Below are positions 29,001 to 41,000 of a stretch of 64,000 nt of DNA, piece after piece. Source of the stretch: Chamaelirium japonicum. Taxonomy: Eukaryota; Streptophyta; Magnoliopsida; Liliales; Melanthiaceae. Numbering within the stretch: position 1 is the stretch's first letter; the number at the start of each line of letters is the position of its first letter. The notes under the pieces are model-generated. The model had not been told where the DNA came from. It was given only the letters and a program-made list of their open reading frames with translations, and ran no database searches. The stretch spans positions 52,161,379 through 52,225,378 of the forward strand of contig OX393550.1 of the NCBI GenBank assembly GCA_947650365.1. The letters are read 5' to 3'. The translations under genes were made by a program, and so were the position numbers.

Positions 29001-32000
29001 TACTAGTTGAGACATCTCTTTTGTCAAATCATTCTGGAATGTGTACTTAAGCATATGTGTATGGGCGCATATGTGTAGTATACATTGCTATGATTGTAGA
29101 GTCGATACCAAAAGTATAAATTATATATGGGTGTATGGGCGCTCATATATATTGATATACCTTTTATATCGGCACTGACAATTGAGTGCATTCTAAGTTT
29201 CTAAATCTATGAGTTTTGGTAGTTACCCTACCGAGGAGGACACCCCTTGGTGGTACTAATAAGGGGGATATGATGCCCCTTATCAAGGCAGGGTTAATGA
29301 TCAAAACTCATGATTTTGGTCTAATCCGTAATGCTTAGAATGGAAAGTGGAAACCAAAACTCGTATTCGCGATGTGAGAATTTGGAGGTTCATTTCTATC
29401 CTAATAATTATGAGAGTCGATTCGTATACTGTTTAGGTTAGTAGAGAGAGTAGAATTGTGAGTAGTAGAGGATCAAGGTTTTCTTTTAGTAAGATTTGGT
29501 GTAGTGACTTGACTTTCTTGTTGGTAGTGTTAGTGAGTATGTTTGTGCTCGTTATAGTTAACTTTTCATTGTTATATTGTTCTTGTTTTGGTAGTAGAGA
29601 TGAGTGGACTCGTATGTGGTTTTGTAGTTGAATTTTCGGGACGAAAATTTTTTTTAAGGTGTGTAGGTTGTAACACCTGTGGTGTTAGATTTGAGAATAA
29701 TAGAAATCCTCAATGGCTAGTTTCGTCTTTTTGCAGCCAGACTTTTTCTTTGGGCTTTTTCCCAATGAATGGATCGTAAACCTATGAGATGTTTTACGTT
29801 CACATTCTCCGTAACTTCGAGCATGTCACGATGGTGCGTTCCGTGCAACGATCATGTGTATGCGCAGCCAGTTTCGGCAGCCCGGCAGGTAAACCCTAGA
29901 AAACCGATAATTGGTCGATAGTTGTAGCTGTTTTGTTTCTTGTAAGAGATCGGATGATCGGATCATAACGAAACAAGATACGTTAGATGAGGCTCTGAGA
30001 GATCCTTCCAATGAGCCTGAGTTAGGGTCGATCCGACACCCGGGTGAATAGTTATTGCTATTTTAAGTTTTGGAGTCTTTTCTTTTTTTCGGGAGATCTA
30101 GAAGTCAGAAAATTATGTACCAAGCGCTGACGCGTTCGTGTTGACGAGACCTTTCCAACGAATCCTTTCGAGCCCTATTCCGACTTTCAGTTTGATAGTT
30201 ACGACTTATTATTCTTTTCAGCCCGGTTGATGGACGAATCGCACCCGGATTCCAACCGAGCCCGGTTCAGGGCTCGGGACCGAGCCCGACCAGCCCTGGA
30301 GCCTACCTCCAGGTCTCCTAGCATAGTTTAAGGTCTCTTGACTTCCCTCCCCATTTATTTAAATTCGAAATTCGGATGAGACAGATCGGGCAGGATTGGG
30401 ATGATATATCCCTGTCTTTCTTATCCTTATCCCTAAGCCTTAACCGACCATATCCCCAACCCTTATCTGACCATATCCCTTCCCCTTAACCGACCATATC
30501 CCTTTCCATTAACACCCTCCCGTGTTTATAAATAGAGAGAGAGAACGAAAGGAGAGAGAGAGAGAGAACGTGAGAGAGCGAAATAGAGAGAGAGAGAGAA
30601 CGGGAGAGAGAGAGAGAGAACGTAATAGAGAGAGAGAGCGGGATGCAGAGAGAGACAGAGCGAGACGGAGACGGAGAAGGAGGAGAGATCAAGGGAGACG
30701 GAGCACCCCGACCCGCCCCTCGCCGGAGCCCCGGCGAGCACGCCGTCACCCCGCAGGTCAGCCACCCCACCCTCTTCCCATCCTCCTCCGCGACCCCCTT
30801 CCTTCTCCCTTGCCGCGGCCCGCACGGGCGGACACCGCCGCCGCAACCGAGCCCCTCCCGACGACCCCCGGCGCACCACCACCGACCTCCAAACCCCATG
30901 CGAGCCCTCCTCCGTCAGAGACCTTGGGAGTCCGACGGCCGCTCCGGCTGCCTCCCATCGCGCCTCCTCCGTGGGGGTGGTGCGGGAGAGGCTGGCCGAG
31001 CGCTCGCCGGCGCTCCAGGCCGCCCCTCCCGCCGGCCGCCGGCACGCAAGAACCAGCACTGCTGGTTTCTTTGTCGTGGAGAAGGAGTTAGGGGGGGGCA
31101 ACATGGTAATTTCCCATGTTTTATTTAACCCCAGAACCCGACCCGTTAAACCCTGAACTCGACCCGACCTAACTACTGCAGACCCGACCCGACTGCACTG
31201 CAACCCGACCCGACTACACTGCAACCCGACCCGACTGCACAGCAGACCCGGCCCAACAGTGAACCGGTTTGGTTCACCTGAACCAGACCAGTGAACCAAT
31301 GAATTTTGGTTCGACTGCCATTTCTCCGTCCGAACTCGGAATTGGACGAAACCAGCGCCATTTCGACCGGCTCGGAAAATACTACCTGTTGGCCATAATT
31401 TATTATAGTAATATTACTTTTTAATACCCTGTTTTATCCTTGGACCGAATCTTATCGCGGTACCGTGGTTTGACCGTCGTTTCATCGTTCGAACTCGGAT
31501 TCGGACGAAACTAGCGGCATTGTGCTCAGAACATTGAGCCCTACCTATTAAACCTAGAAGATAACCCTAGAACCCCTTCTACCCTAGTGAACCAGCCATG
31601 CGATCGATTTTATCGATTCTACATGGTTTGACCTGAAACCATCCGACCGAAGTCGGATTCCAGCAAAACCGGAACCATCGGAAAGGGTTCTTCGAGCCCG
31701 ATTCGATGAGTAGGTTTAGCTTCTATTTACTTGTTTGGCCTAGTATTGTTTAGGTTCGAGTTCTTCAGTCGCACGGATTTACGTGCTGTCGACTCAATGT
31801 TGGTCCCCTATCGAGGGTGCCCGACTATCCTTGGCATAGAACCCTCGTCGTTGACTCTTATGTTTTAATCGATAGAGTTGTGATGCGGAGCTGTGGTTAT
31901 TATCAGACCTTGATCGTGGTGATCCAGCGGAGACGGATCAGAGGCAGCTAGCAGGAGTCATGTGTAATCGACAACCAGGTGACATCTACTACCCTTGCGT

Positions 32001-35000
32001 GGTCTTTAATAGTGGGAAATGAGAATGACTAAGGGTAGGTGTCTATGACACTGCATGCGGGCCCCGCCGGACATCGTCGCATGTGGTCAAGTGGACCCCG
32101 CCTTGCATGCGGAGTCGCGAGTCCGGCGACGCATGCTTAAAATATTAATAATAATAGAATGATAATAATGATTGCTTTTGATTGTATGGACACCGTAATT
32201 AGGATTCCCTTAAGTTAAATAATAAATTGAATAACTAATAATTATCGGGACTCACCCTCTTGAGAGGAGTATGGCAACCCTAGCACACGGGTCACTGGGA
32301 TGAGTGTTTTACTTTATTGATTTATTATGTTGCATGGGTTGCGAGAGCAGTACGGGACCAGGGGTAAATTGTTGGAAATTGTTAAGCATTAAATATACCT
32401 TTTGTAGCTTCAGTATATATGTTGAAAGATGTTATGTGTGAATCTACCTGGTTAAAGGGTAGGGACCCCGTGCGCGTAAGGGCCGTGAACCACCCTGCGC
32501 GTACAGCTGAAGTTAAGTAGGTTAGGGGTCACGGGCAAGGGTTGTGGTAAAGCCAATAGGAGGTGCCCTCGAGTAGGGATTGGCCTAGCAACCCCGTCCC
32601 GGGGAGTTGAAGTCCCCATAGTAAAGCAAGTTGGGCGGTAGAGCTCCACCGTGAAAGACGGAAAACCCCTTATGATCATCTGGGTGACTAGTGCATGGTG
32701 TTGGTGGATGCACGGCGAGAGAGTTGGCCCTCTACATCGAAATAAAAGGCCCTATAGTAATGCCCGACCGGGGGCAGGATGAACAAAATATCCGGGGTTC
32801 ACATTTTGTTAGTGTGTGTTTTATCTATATATGAATTTAGAATCGAGTGACTGTTTACATGATGACTTCGTGACTTTATCTGAACGTCTTATTTAATTTG
32901 TTCTTTAATGCTGTAGAACATTGAATGGACTTCATGTTAAATAACCTAGTGACAATAGGAATTGCATGTGAATATAGACTACTGATAGGTTTAGGTATCA
33001 TTCTGCAAACTTTGATTCTACTAGAACTGATAGATCTTATCTTAATTTATTAAGATTAGTTGTCTCATATTATTAAAGACTATTAGGATGTCACTAGCCA
33101 TTAATTTGGCTAATCTCCCAATTTCCTATTGGGGGCTACTCTTTCCCACGAGTAGGCTCAATTGCAGGTCCGGAGGCTCAGGAGTAGCAGTAGGATTCCA
33201 GAGGCGGAGTTAGAGTTGCAGTGTTACCTTTCTGCTTAGTACGTTAATCTTGTAGTCTTTTCTCTTCAGACATTGTAATTGTATTGGAATAAGAGTTCTT
33301 ATTAGTTAGTTAGTATTCTATGGTTGTAGTTGCAATGGTTCCAGCTGAATTCTTTTGGGTAGGCCTCTCCTCAAGGCCCCAAGCCTAGGATAGATCATGA
33401 TGAAAATATAAATGCATATAAATGACTAAATTGATTAACCCTGTAGATAGGAACCCTAGACTGGTGCACCTGAGTGTTAGGTAGTGGGTGAGACCACTTG
33501 GCTAGCCGTAGGAGGCTTGAGCCTCGTGCTCCCTCAGATAGACTCCTATCAGTATGTAGTGGCACCGACAAGTCACACATACTGAAAGGATAGGACTTTT
33601 GAAGGTCGAGCTGATTAGATAATGTCTTATCTCTATTGATATTTCTCTTCTTTTTTTTTTAATAAAAATGTTTTCGAAAAATCAAATTTAAAAGATTTCT
33701 CCCTTGTTTCTCCCTCCTCCTTGTTTTTCATATTAGAGAGCGTAGAAGCCCTGTGAGAACCCAAATTGGTGTAATTAATTGACCAGACCCAAAACCCCCA
33801 TCTTTTTCTCACCTCACACCCCAGGGATCGGTCTTCAGATTTCTGGGGCGTGACAGGTGATATTTTATCAAATCAATTCAAACCCATAACTTTTACCTTT
33901 CTCACCCCCGAGTTGGATAGTTTCCCTTTTTGTTGGAAACCGGGGCGTGACAGTCCTCTCTCCGACGCAGCAGCAACAGCGGCACAAGGGGCTAGATCTG
34001 GCGCCCCCCAGCCGTCCTCTCCTCCGCTACTCGTCGTCCGGCCAACCACCTCCTGCGAGCCGACTCCCGACCTCGCGATCCCCTTTCTCCCTGGTCACGT
34101 GCGATCCCTTTCTCTCTCGGACTCCAGATCCATCACAGTCGTCCATATTACATTTTCTATCCCCTTTTGTCGTCTCTTAAGCTTCGTGCTTGATCCCTCA
34201 ACGTCGACATCCCTCCTTGTGACCGAGTTTGGTCTTCCCAACGCCATCTCCTCCGTCGATCCCTCAACGTCGACACCCCTCCTTGTGACCGAGTTGGGTA
34301 TTCCCAACACCTCTCCTGCGAGCCCGACGTTTCCTCAGTTTGTCCTTGTGCTCTACCAGACTGCCCCTCTACACCATGCGCCCTACCTATCGACCTTGCG
34401 CTCTACTGGCCTGCCCCTCTCCCTACCGGTCCACCTTGTGCTTGCGCTCTACCGGCCTACCCCTCTGCACCATGCGTCCTATCGATCCGCCTTGCGCTCT
34501 ACTGGCCTGTCGCTCTACACTAGGCGCCCTACCAGTCTGCCTTGCACTCTACCGACTTGCCCCTCTGCGCCATGCGCCCTGCTGGTCCGCCTTGCGCTCT
34601 ATCGGCCTGCAGCTCTGCGCCATGCGCTTTGCCAGTCTGCATGCGCCCTGCACTTTATCGGTCCCGCCTGTGTCTTATGCTCTGCCGGCCCGCTTATGTC
34701 CTACGCTCTGCTGGCCAGTCTGCGTCCTACGCTCTGCCGGCTCCTTGTGCTTTGTCGGCGCTTTCCCGGCCCGGCCGCTTGTGCGCTGCACTCTGTTGGC
34801 CCTACGACCTATGTCTTTGTGCTTTACTAGTCCGCTTGCGCCTGTACTCTGTCAGTCCGGCCGCCTACGCCCTGCACGTTGCCGGTTCGCCTGCACCTTG
34901 CGCTATGCCGACTTGCCCCTCTACTCCCTGCTTTCCATCCGATCGAGCTTCTCTCCCTCCTAGTGTTGTCTTATCATCTTTTTCCCTAGTCACACGGGCT

Positions 35001-38000
35001 CTCGAATCTACTATCTCCGGTCACCCTTGTGTCGGCTCTCTGATCCTCTCTCTTCCCGATTGTGCGACCCTATCAGAGCTACGGCTCTATTTTTTTCTCC
35101 CTCATTTGTGATGATTGAGATCTTATAGGAAGTGTCAAGTGCTTGCTTCGTCCGAGTGCTTGCTTCCTACAGGGTCTCACGCATCCACACCTTTCTTAGC
35201 CGATCTTTTCTCTTTCGGCCTCTTTCTTTGCCGGCTTTCATCACCATCGGTTTCCTCCGCTCTGATCCTTAGTGATCATTGCCAGTTCCCCAGTTGACCT
35301 GCTTACAGGTTGGTTGGGTTCCCCCGGTTGTCTTGCTTCCAGGTCAATCGGGTTCCCAAGAAGACTTGTTTACAGGTCGCCCTGAAACTTTACTTTACAG
35401 AATAAAAAAAAGGAAATATTTGATGTAATTTTTTTTTTCTTTTCCTTTCTTTTGTTAAGCAAACTGATGTTGGTTTATACCTTACATCAGTTTGACGGGG
35501 GGTATTTGATGTAGTATTACTATTAGTCCCACCTTAGTTGTGGTATTGTAATGTTGTGCGTTCTCTGCTTATGTAAGGAGCGGTAGTCTTATGTAATGAA
35601 AAGATTAATACAAGGAGCTTTCTCCCCAAACCCTCGTCGCTCTCTCCCTCTCTCTTCGTAACAGTTTCTTTATGTCACCATGTAATATATGTTGTTATTT
35701 GTAAAGAATTATGTTTTTTAGACATGCTTGTGAGATTTCACAGAAAAAATATCAACAAATAGAAGCTAAGCAGTTATATCCACAAAATGAAAGGTGATCT
35801 TCAAATTAGTCAATGGACATCTGAGAGTATGGAAAGCATGACAAGAAGTTACACTGATACCCAAATCGCTCAAGCATCTGCATATGATACCTTGGATCTG
35901 AGTAAAAGATCGTTTTATAGACATTACATCTGCTTTGAAATATATGAGCATGCAAAAACTCTCCCAGACCCCAACATATCATTCTAAATGAATATGGCCT
36001 GACAACATAATACTTACAGATAACTACTGCAGTAGGAGATCGCCGAAAAGGTTAAAATGAGCATACAACACTTTAAATATAATATTAATATAATCAAACT
36101 AATTAAGGTGTTCACTTGTTACTTCGGGCGTACCACGTAGGCAAATGAGACCAGATCAAATGATTTGGAAGGCAGTCCTGTGGCTTCACCATTCGCATGG
36201 ATCCACCTAATCTGGTTGTTCCGTACGGCTTTTCTCCTTTCTTTGTATTGAGCTACGGCAAGAAAATAAGGCGACAGATCGAGTCCCTGTACAAGATTAG
36301 CAAAGTAGGACAAAATTAAATATATGCCTAACTAATAGAAGAGAGTACACAGGTTTTCACCTACAAAGCTGAATCATAAGGAATACGCATAAACATCAAG
36401 CCACATCAACACCCATGGATGCAGCATCAGATATTAATCAGATAGTGGATCCAAATGAATGCTCCACTAGGAAGCTATATCAAGATCCTTAATATCTTAT
36501 TACCAATTTTATGCTTTAAAAATGTCAAGGAGGATATATAGCGAGTAGTGAGGACACCAGGCCACCGATTACTTGCGCGTATGGGCGTCGATACAGGAGG
36601 ACGGCCCACCCAGCTGCACTTTGTCTTGGAGTACAATAGGCCCATATGTGTGGGGGCCCTTGCATTTATTTTTTTTATCTATTTGCTAGTTTCGGAGTTT
36701 TTTTTGGTTCCACATGTTTTGGATTCTTCAGTTGGTTTTTAGCCCCATATTGCCTAGCCAATTAGTAGTGCCAAAAAGACTTGTAATTCTTCAAGGGAAT
36801 GAAAAACAAATATCTAGATTCTACAACTCACTATGACTTTTGCCAAAGGGTACTTTTCTGCAAGGTATCGAGTGCTCACTCCGACGGAGCAACCAATATC
36901 TAGAATATCAATAATCTGAAAGTTCCCTGAATATTTAGAATGGTGTTCTTCAATTGCATTAAGCCAATTTCCACGGACTATTTTATTTGCTTCATCAATA
37001 GAGGGTGCATCAGGTACTGCTCTCTTCGCAATTGTCAACGTTGCAGCTTCTGCCTCTGCTGCTGCCTGCCATTAGAACAAAGAAAAGCTTATAAACAATT
37101 TGGGTAATTAAATGTTCTTTCAAATTGTCAAAAAAGTCGTGTGCAGAATTTAATTTTTTCTTAACATCTCTGGTATGGTAAAGTAATCAAACTTTTATAC
37201 TTGGCCAAGCATATAGAAATTCATACTTCATATGGATAAATGATTAGGACAGTGCCCTTTAGAGAAAGGCCTCCTTTTATTTTGGAGCCATTTATAAGGC
37301 GGCATATTCTGTTAGTGGCTGGACACCTATCTCGAGGTATGCTTGTCCTTCAAAAAATGTGGGGATCACCATAGGTAATAAAAAAGAGACTAGAAAAGGT
37401 TGACCTTCATCTACAGGGCAGTTCTTCGTCTCCCCTTTCTCCTCCAAAATTACTTAATGCTTCTATATCTCATATTCATTCATATCCCTTCAAAGAATTT
37501 CGTTCAGTTATGTGATCTACAAGATACAAGCCGATGTGAAAAAGAGTTTCCACTTTATGAGATCAAGGGGGATATTTTACACCATAGCGTGAAACATCGA
37601 GTTGCTACGTGGAATCCGAGCACCACAAGGACAGATCTGAATTTGTATTAGACCTTCCTCATAATTCTTTGTGCTCTCTTATTTTGTTGAAAGAACACAA
37701 CTTGTGTCCCCTAAATTCTTTTCAACAATTTTTTTAATTGTATATGAGAAATACAAAAGTAGGGTTTGAGGATTCCATGAACCGAAAAACTTAAGAATGA
37801 AACGGTTCTGATTTTGGCCTGACCAAACTAAACGACATCCTGAAACTCAAATAACTAAGATTTCAGATCTGATCCAAGTCGATTTGGTGGTTTCAGATCT
37901 GATTCAACCGAATCATAATCCTCCCAATGACCAATCTTGACTTGATTAAGTACAAGACACCAACAAAACATAATGGTTAGATTTGAGCTTTGTCCACCAT

Positions 38001-41000
38001 GGATGATATATCCATTGAATTTTGCCCAATGAAGCCCACACACACCCGAAAGGAAGGAGGACCAATCTGATAGGCAGTTTGTGCGCACGACTTATCAAGG
38101 TTGTGTGCACGGGTGAATCGGCAGGAAAATCGGCGAGAGAACTCCTGGAGAGATCATGCGCACGACTTGTCCAGGTCATGTGCACGACTTGGGTTTTGGT
38201 AACGTAGGTCTGGGTCGATGGGCTGCCGGTTTGAGTTGCTTTTGGCCAAAATTTCAAGGGTTTTTTTTGTCTCCCATGAGTATGTGCTTGCTCCCCAATT
38301 TAAGGGTTAGAGTAAGAAACGTGGGAATTGTCGATGCTTGTTATAAAGGTGTTTGGAGATCGTCTACGAGAAGAGGAAGTTAAAGGGAGATCGAAGTGAA
38401 GGATCCGGGGGGGGGACGTTGCCACGCTGGTGCGGGGCTCTCCCGAGGCTTTTGGAGTCTCAAGGCAACAGTACACGATGGAGTGGTTCTTCTCAGTAGA
38501 GTATGAGAGAGAGTCATGGCTGAGGAGAGAACGAAAGCCAGGTCTAAGGTTTGTCGCGTAGAGAGGGGAGACATGAAGGAAAGTAGAGAGGAGGAAGAAG
38601 AAGAAGCGGGTTCAAGAAGAGGAAGATGATACGGTATGCAGATCTTCTCCGAGTTTTTCAGCGCGTCCATCTTGGTTTCTTCTCTGGGTGCTTCCATCTC
38701 TTGGTGATCCTTCGGTAATCTCTATGTATCTCTCGATAGCGGGGTTGTTCTCTAATTTGTGTATGTGATGTGTGCAAGGTTCAAAATCTCCATTTTGGTG
38801 AAAATTTTGACCTTCTGGATATGGAAATTTTTCGTTGAAATATTTCGACAGTGTGAAAAATATTGCAATTTTGTAGAAATGATGGAAATATTGATTTTTT
38901 GATGGAATTTTTTAATGAAACTCTGGATAGTCAAAAACCAAGTATAGATACACACTTTGGAATACTCAAATAATATTTGTACCCTATCTAGGGGTGTAGA
39001 GCTTCACATAGCATGTATTCAATGTATTGAGTCTGTGAGTCTTGTGCAATCTTGTTTGGTCCGATTTTGATATATATTTTTTAAACTTTTTTTTTGGATA
39101 AAAATATTTTCAAAATAAAGATTAGTTGATTGTTAAAATAATTTTTTCAACGATTTTGAAAGCGGACTTAAAACAAGAAAGTTATGCAAGTTTGAAATTG
39201 TGCAAAAATTATGCTGAAATGTGAAACACTATTTTTTTACTAAGTCTGGAAAAAAGAGTTTTTATATAGAAAAGTTTTTATATAGAAAAGTTTTTATACA
39301 TTCAAAATTTTCTAAGACGGACCATGGTTTTCTAGATGCACTTGTACTTCTACATCTTGTGGAATTTTTTGAGCTAAAAAGAAGTTGATTTAATCACTTT
39401 TCTCATTATGTGGATTTTATAAAAAATCCTGAAAATTTTTTTCTCCTACTAAAACTAAAAATATACTTTTTTATTCCTTTGGTTTTTTATTTTTTTAATA
39501 TTTTTATTGAAATCAAATGGGGGGGGGGTATTTGCTTATTTACATATAATAACTTAAAGTAAATGGAGAAAATAAAAATTAAGTAAAACGACATTTACTT
39601 TTTTGCAAAATTTCGACAAAATCAAGTCCTTGATTACATGTGATTTGTGGTATTTCTTTATTGTATGTGTGCATTGTATTCTTTGTATGGTTGTGCAATC
39701 TCTACAGGACTCCGATCCTCAAACATCATCCTGAGGGCTGGAAGGTTTCCGTAGCAAAAGGGATCGACAGCGGGTGTGAGACCGGATCCCCCAACAGTGG
39801 TATCATAGCTCAAGCTTGGTGTGGAAAATCTGATACCAACAGTATTATCAAACACAATGGTTCACTGTGAGGTTGCGAAGAGGATGGAGCAATAGTTGTC
39901 GATGTAAGGATGAGGATCAAGAAAATTCAATGGTACGGACTTCGGATTCTGGAAGGCTAACAAGCCGAAAAGGATGTCCGAGAAGAATTGGATGGTTCTC
40001 GACACTTCGACAGTACGGGGGGTTGACTCATTTCTCTATTACCTCAAGTATCTCCAAGGAGAAGAAACCACTGAAGCCCGGGCATGTGAGTTCGGAAGGA
40101 GAGGTGGAGTGAGTTCTGGAAAATGGCTCTAGGTTGGCCAAAAGCAATTGGAGGTACTTAGGTCGAAGGAAGATGCTAATCTGGTTGGATCATTGGGTTC
40201 ATATGATGATGGGTTGGCTTGGCGATCGAGGAATCAGGCCAGAACTAGTATTGGATAGCGGGGCCACATGTGTTCACACAAGGCGTAGTTCAACAGCTAT
40301 GTGGGGTGTGAAGGTGGCAGAATGGTGATCGGCAATGACTTCGATGCTGACCAGGGGAGCCGAAAAATTCACATGAGGGTTGATGTTTGTTCGGACTCTT
40401 TGTGATAGTCGTCATGATTCAGGTTTTGAGAGGCAATCTAAATCCTTCTCTCCGGATTAAATTCTCTCGGGTGTAGGACCAGTGGTTTAGGTGGAGTCCT
40501 AAAGGTTTCGGATCGCTTCTTCGATCTTGGAGAGAGTCTTCAGTGGAGACTATTCAAGGAAAGCTTCGAAGACAGAGGGTTCGGTGAAGAACAAGTCTAA
40601 AGATAGAGCATGTTCGGAAAGCGAAAAAATGGAGAAGAAGTGGGTTCAGAGCAAATTCAAAACAAATTGGACTTGGTCAATCATCGGTGTAGGTGATAGG
40701 GAACCAAGTGTAGGGTACAAAGTGGAGACAAGGAAGGTAATGGATTATCACAGGTTCTCAATAGCAGCAAAGACGATAGCGATGGCATGACGGAGTTTTC
40801 AGCGTGTTGGGCTTCATAGGGCCAAGGTAGAGATTATTGAATTTGGCCCAATGAAACCGACACACACCCAAAAAAAAGGAGGTACGATCTGACAAGCAGT
40901 TAGTACGCACGACTTGTCAAGGTCGTGCACACAAGTGAATCAGCAGGAAAATCGGTGAGAGAATTCTTGGAGAGATCGTCTGCATGACTTGTCCAGGTCA

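Larger units (their letters stand above)
23052..33855 (+). mobile_element. Non-coding Gypsy-type element with about 4.2-kb LTRs (LARD-like)
   Basis: Inserted in the chromovirus 3' LTR with the duplication GGTGA (23047-23051 and 33856-33860). The right LTR is 29669-33855, TGTAACACC...GGGGCGTGACA. The left LTR starts at 23052 and matches it closely to about 27015, where its inner end becomes unclear. The interior (about 27020-29668) has no gag or pol motif, but ends in the chromovirus-like CGGGACGAAAATTTTTTTTAAGG lead-in to the 3' LTR. It was probably moved in trans by a related chromovirus. The two LTR copies are nearly identical over most of their length, so it is younger than its host element. 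Each LTR carries a (GA)n-rich block and a GC-rich block that give spurious open frames. Confidence 0.85.
14996..33952 (+). mobile_element. Ty3/Gypsy chromovirus (Tekay/Del-like), interrupted by a second Gypsy element
   Basis: Flanked by the duplication GTCCT (14991-14995 and 33953-33957). The primer site TGGTATCAGAGC is at 15212. Parts in order: gag (about 15300-16180), CCHC knuckle (about 16220-16267), protease with DSGST (about 16610), RT with FVDDVLIYS (about 17250-17800), RNase H (about 18020-18340), integrase with [11 protein letters not shown] (about 18640-19330) and a C-terminal chromodomain-like region (about 19750-19905). RT before integrase plus the chromodomain marks a chromovirus. 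The 3' LTR is 19983-23051 plus 33861-33952, about 3.16 kb, split by the guest element. The left LTR is instead a short perfect palindrome (see separate entry). The coding region is broken by about five lesions. The LTR tails differ by about 8% by eye, so the insertion is old. Confidence 0.9.
9610..35663 (+). mobile_element. Outer non-coding Copia-type LTR element (LARD-like), host of the nest
   Basis: The left LTR is 9610-9613 plus 14498-14649, split by Copia copy 2. The right LTR is 35503-35663 (161 bp, ending CGTAACA). The whole is flanked by the 5-bp duplication GTTTC (9605-9609 and 35664-35668). TGGTATCAGAGCC follows the left LTR at 14650, and a purine tract GACGGGGGG precedes the right LTR. 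Its own interior is 14650-14995 plus 33958-35502, about 1.9 kb, with no gag or pol motifs. It includes a CT-rich region of imperfect repeats (about 34340-34960). It therefore looks non-autonomous. A 5-bp difference and several substitutions between the LTRs make it older than its guests. Confidence 0.82.
1300..36133 (-). other. Intron 5 of the methyltransferase gene, 34.8 kb
   Basis: Opens with GTACGC after exon 5 and closes with CTGCAG before exon 6. It holds Copia copy 1, a small MITE-like element and the four-element nest of LTR elements. About 31 kb of the intron is recognisable LTR-element sequence. All those LTR elements lie on the plus strand, antisense to the host transcript. Confidence 0.85.

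Noticed and set aside
33590-33855. Assigning this stretch to the chromovirus LTR
   Set aside because: The GGTGA duplication at 23047-23051 and 33856-33860, and the uninterrupted order preserved in the left palindrome, place the guest's right end at 33855.
33850-34963. Long overlapping plus-strand frames in the outer element
   Set aside because: Three frames are open because of imperfect repeats with few stops. The Cys/Leu/Pro-rich repeats match no protein family I know.
36119-37038. An isolated methyltransferase pseudogene fragment
   Set aside because: All missing parts were found as phase-compatible exons on the same strand, giving an unbroken protein.
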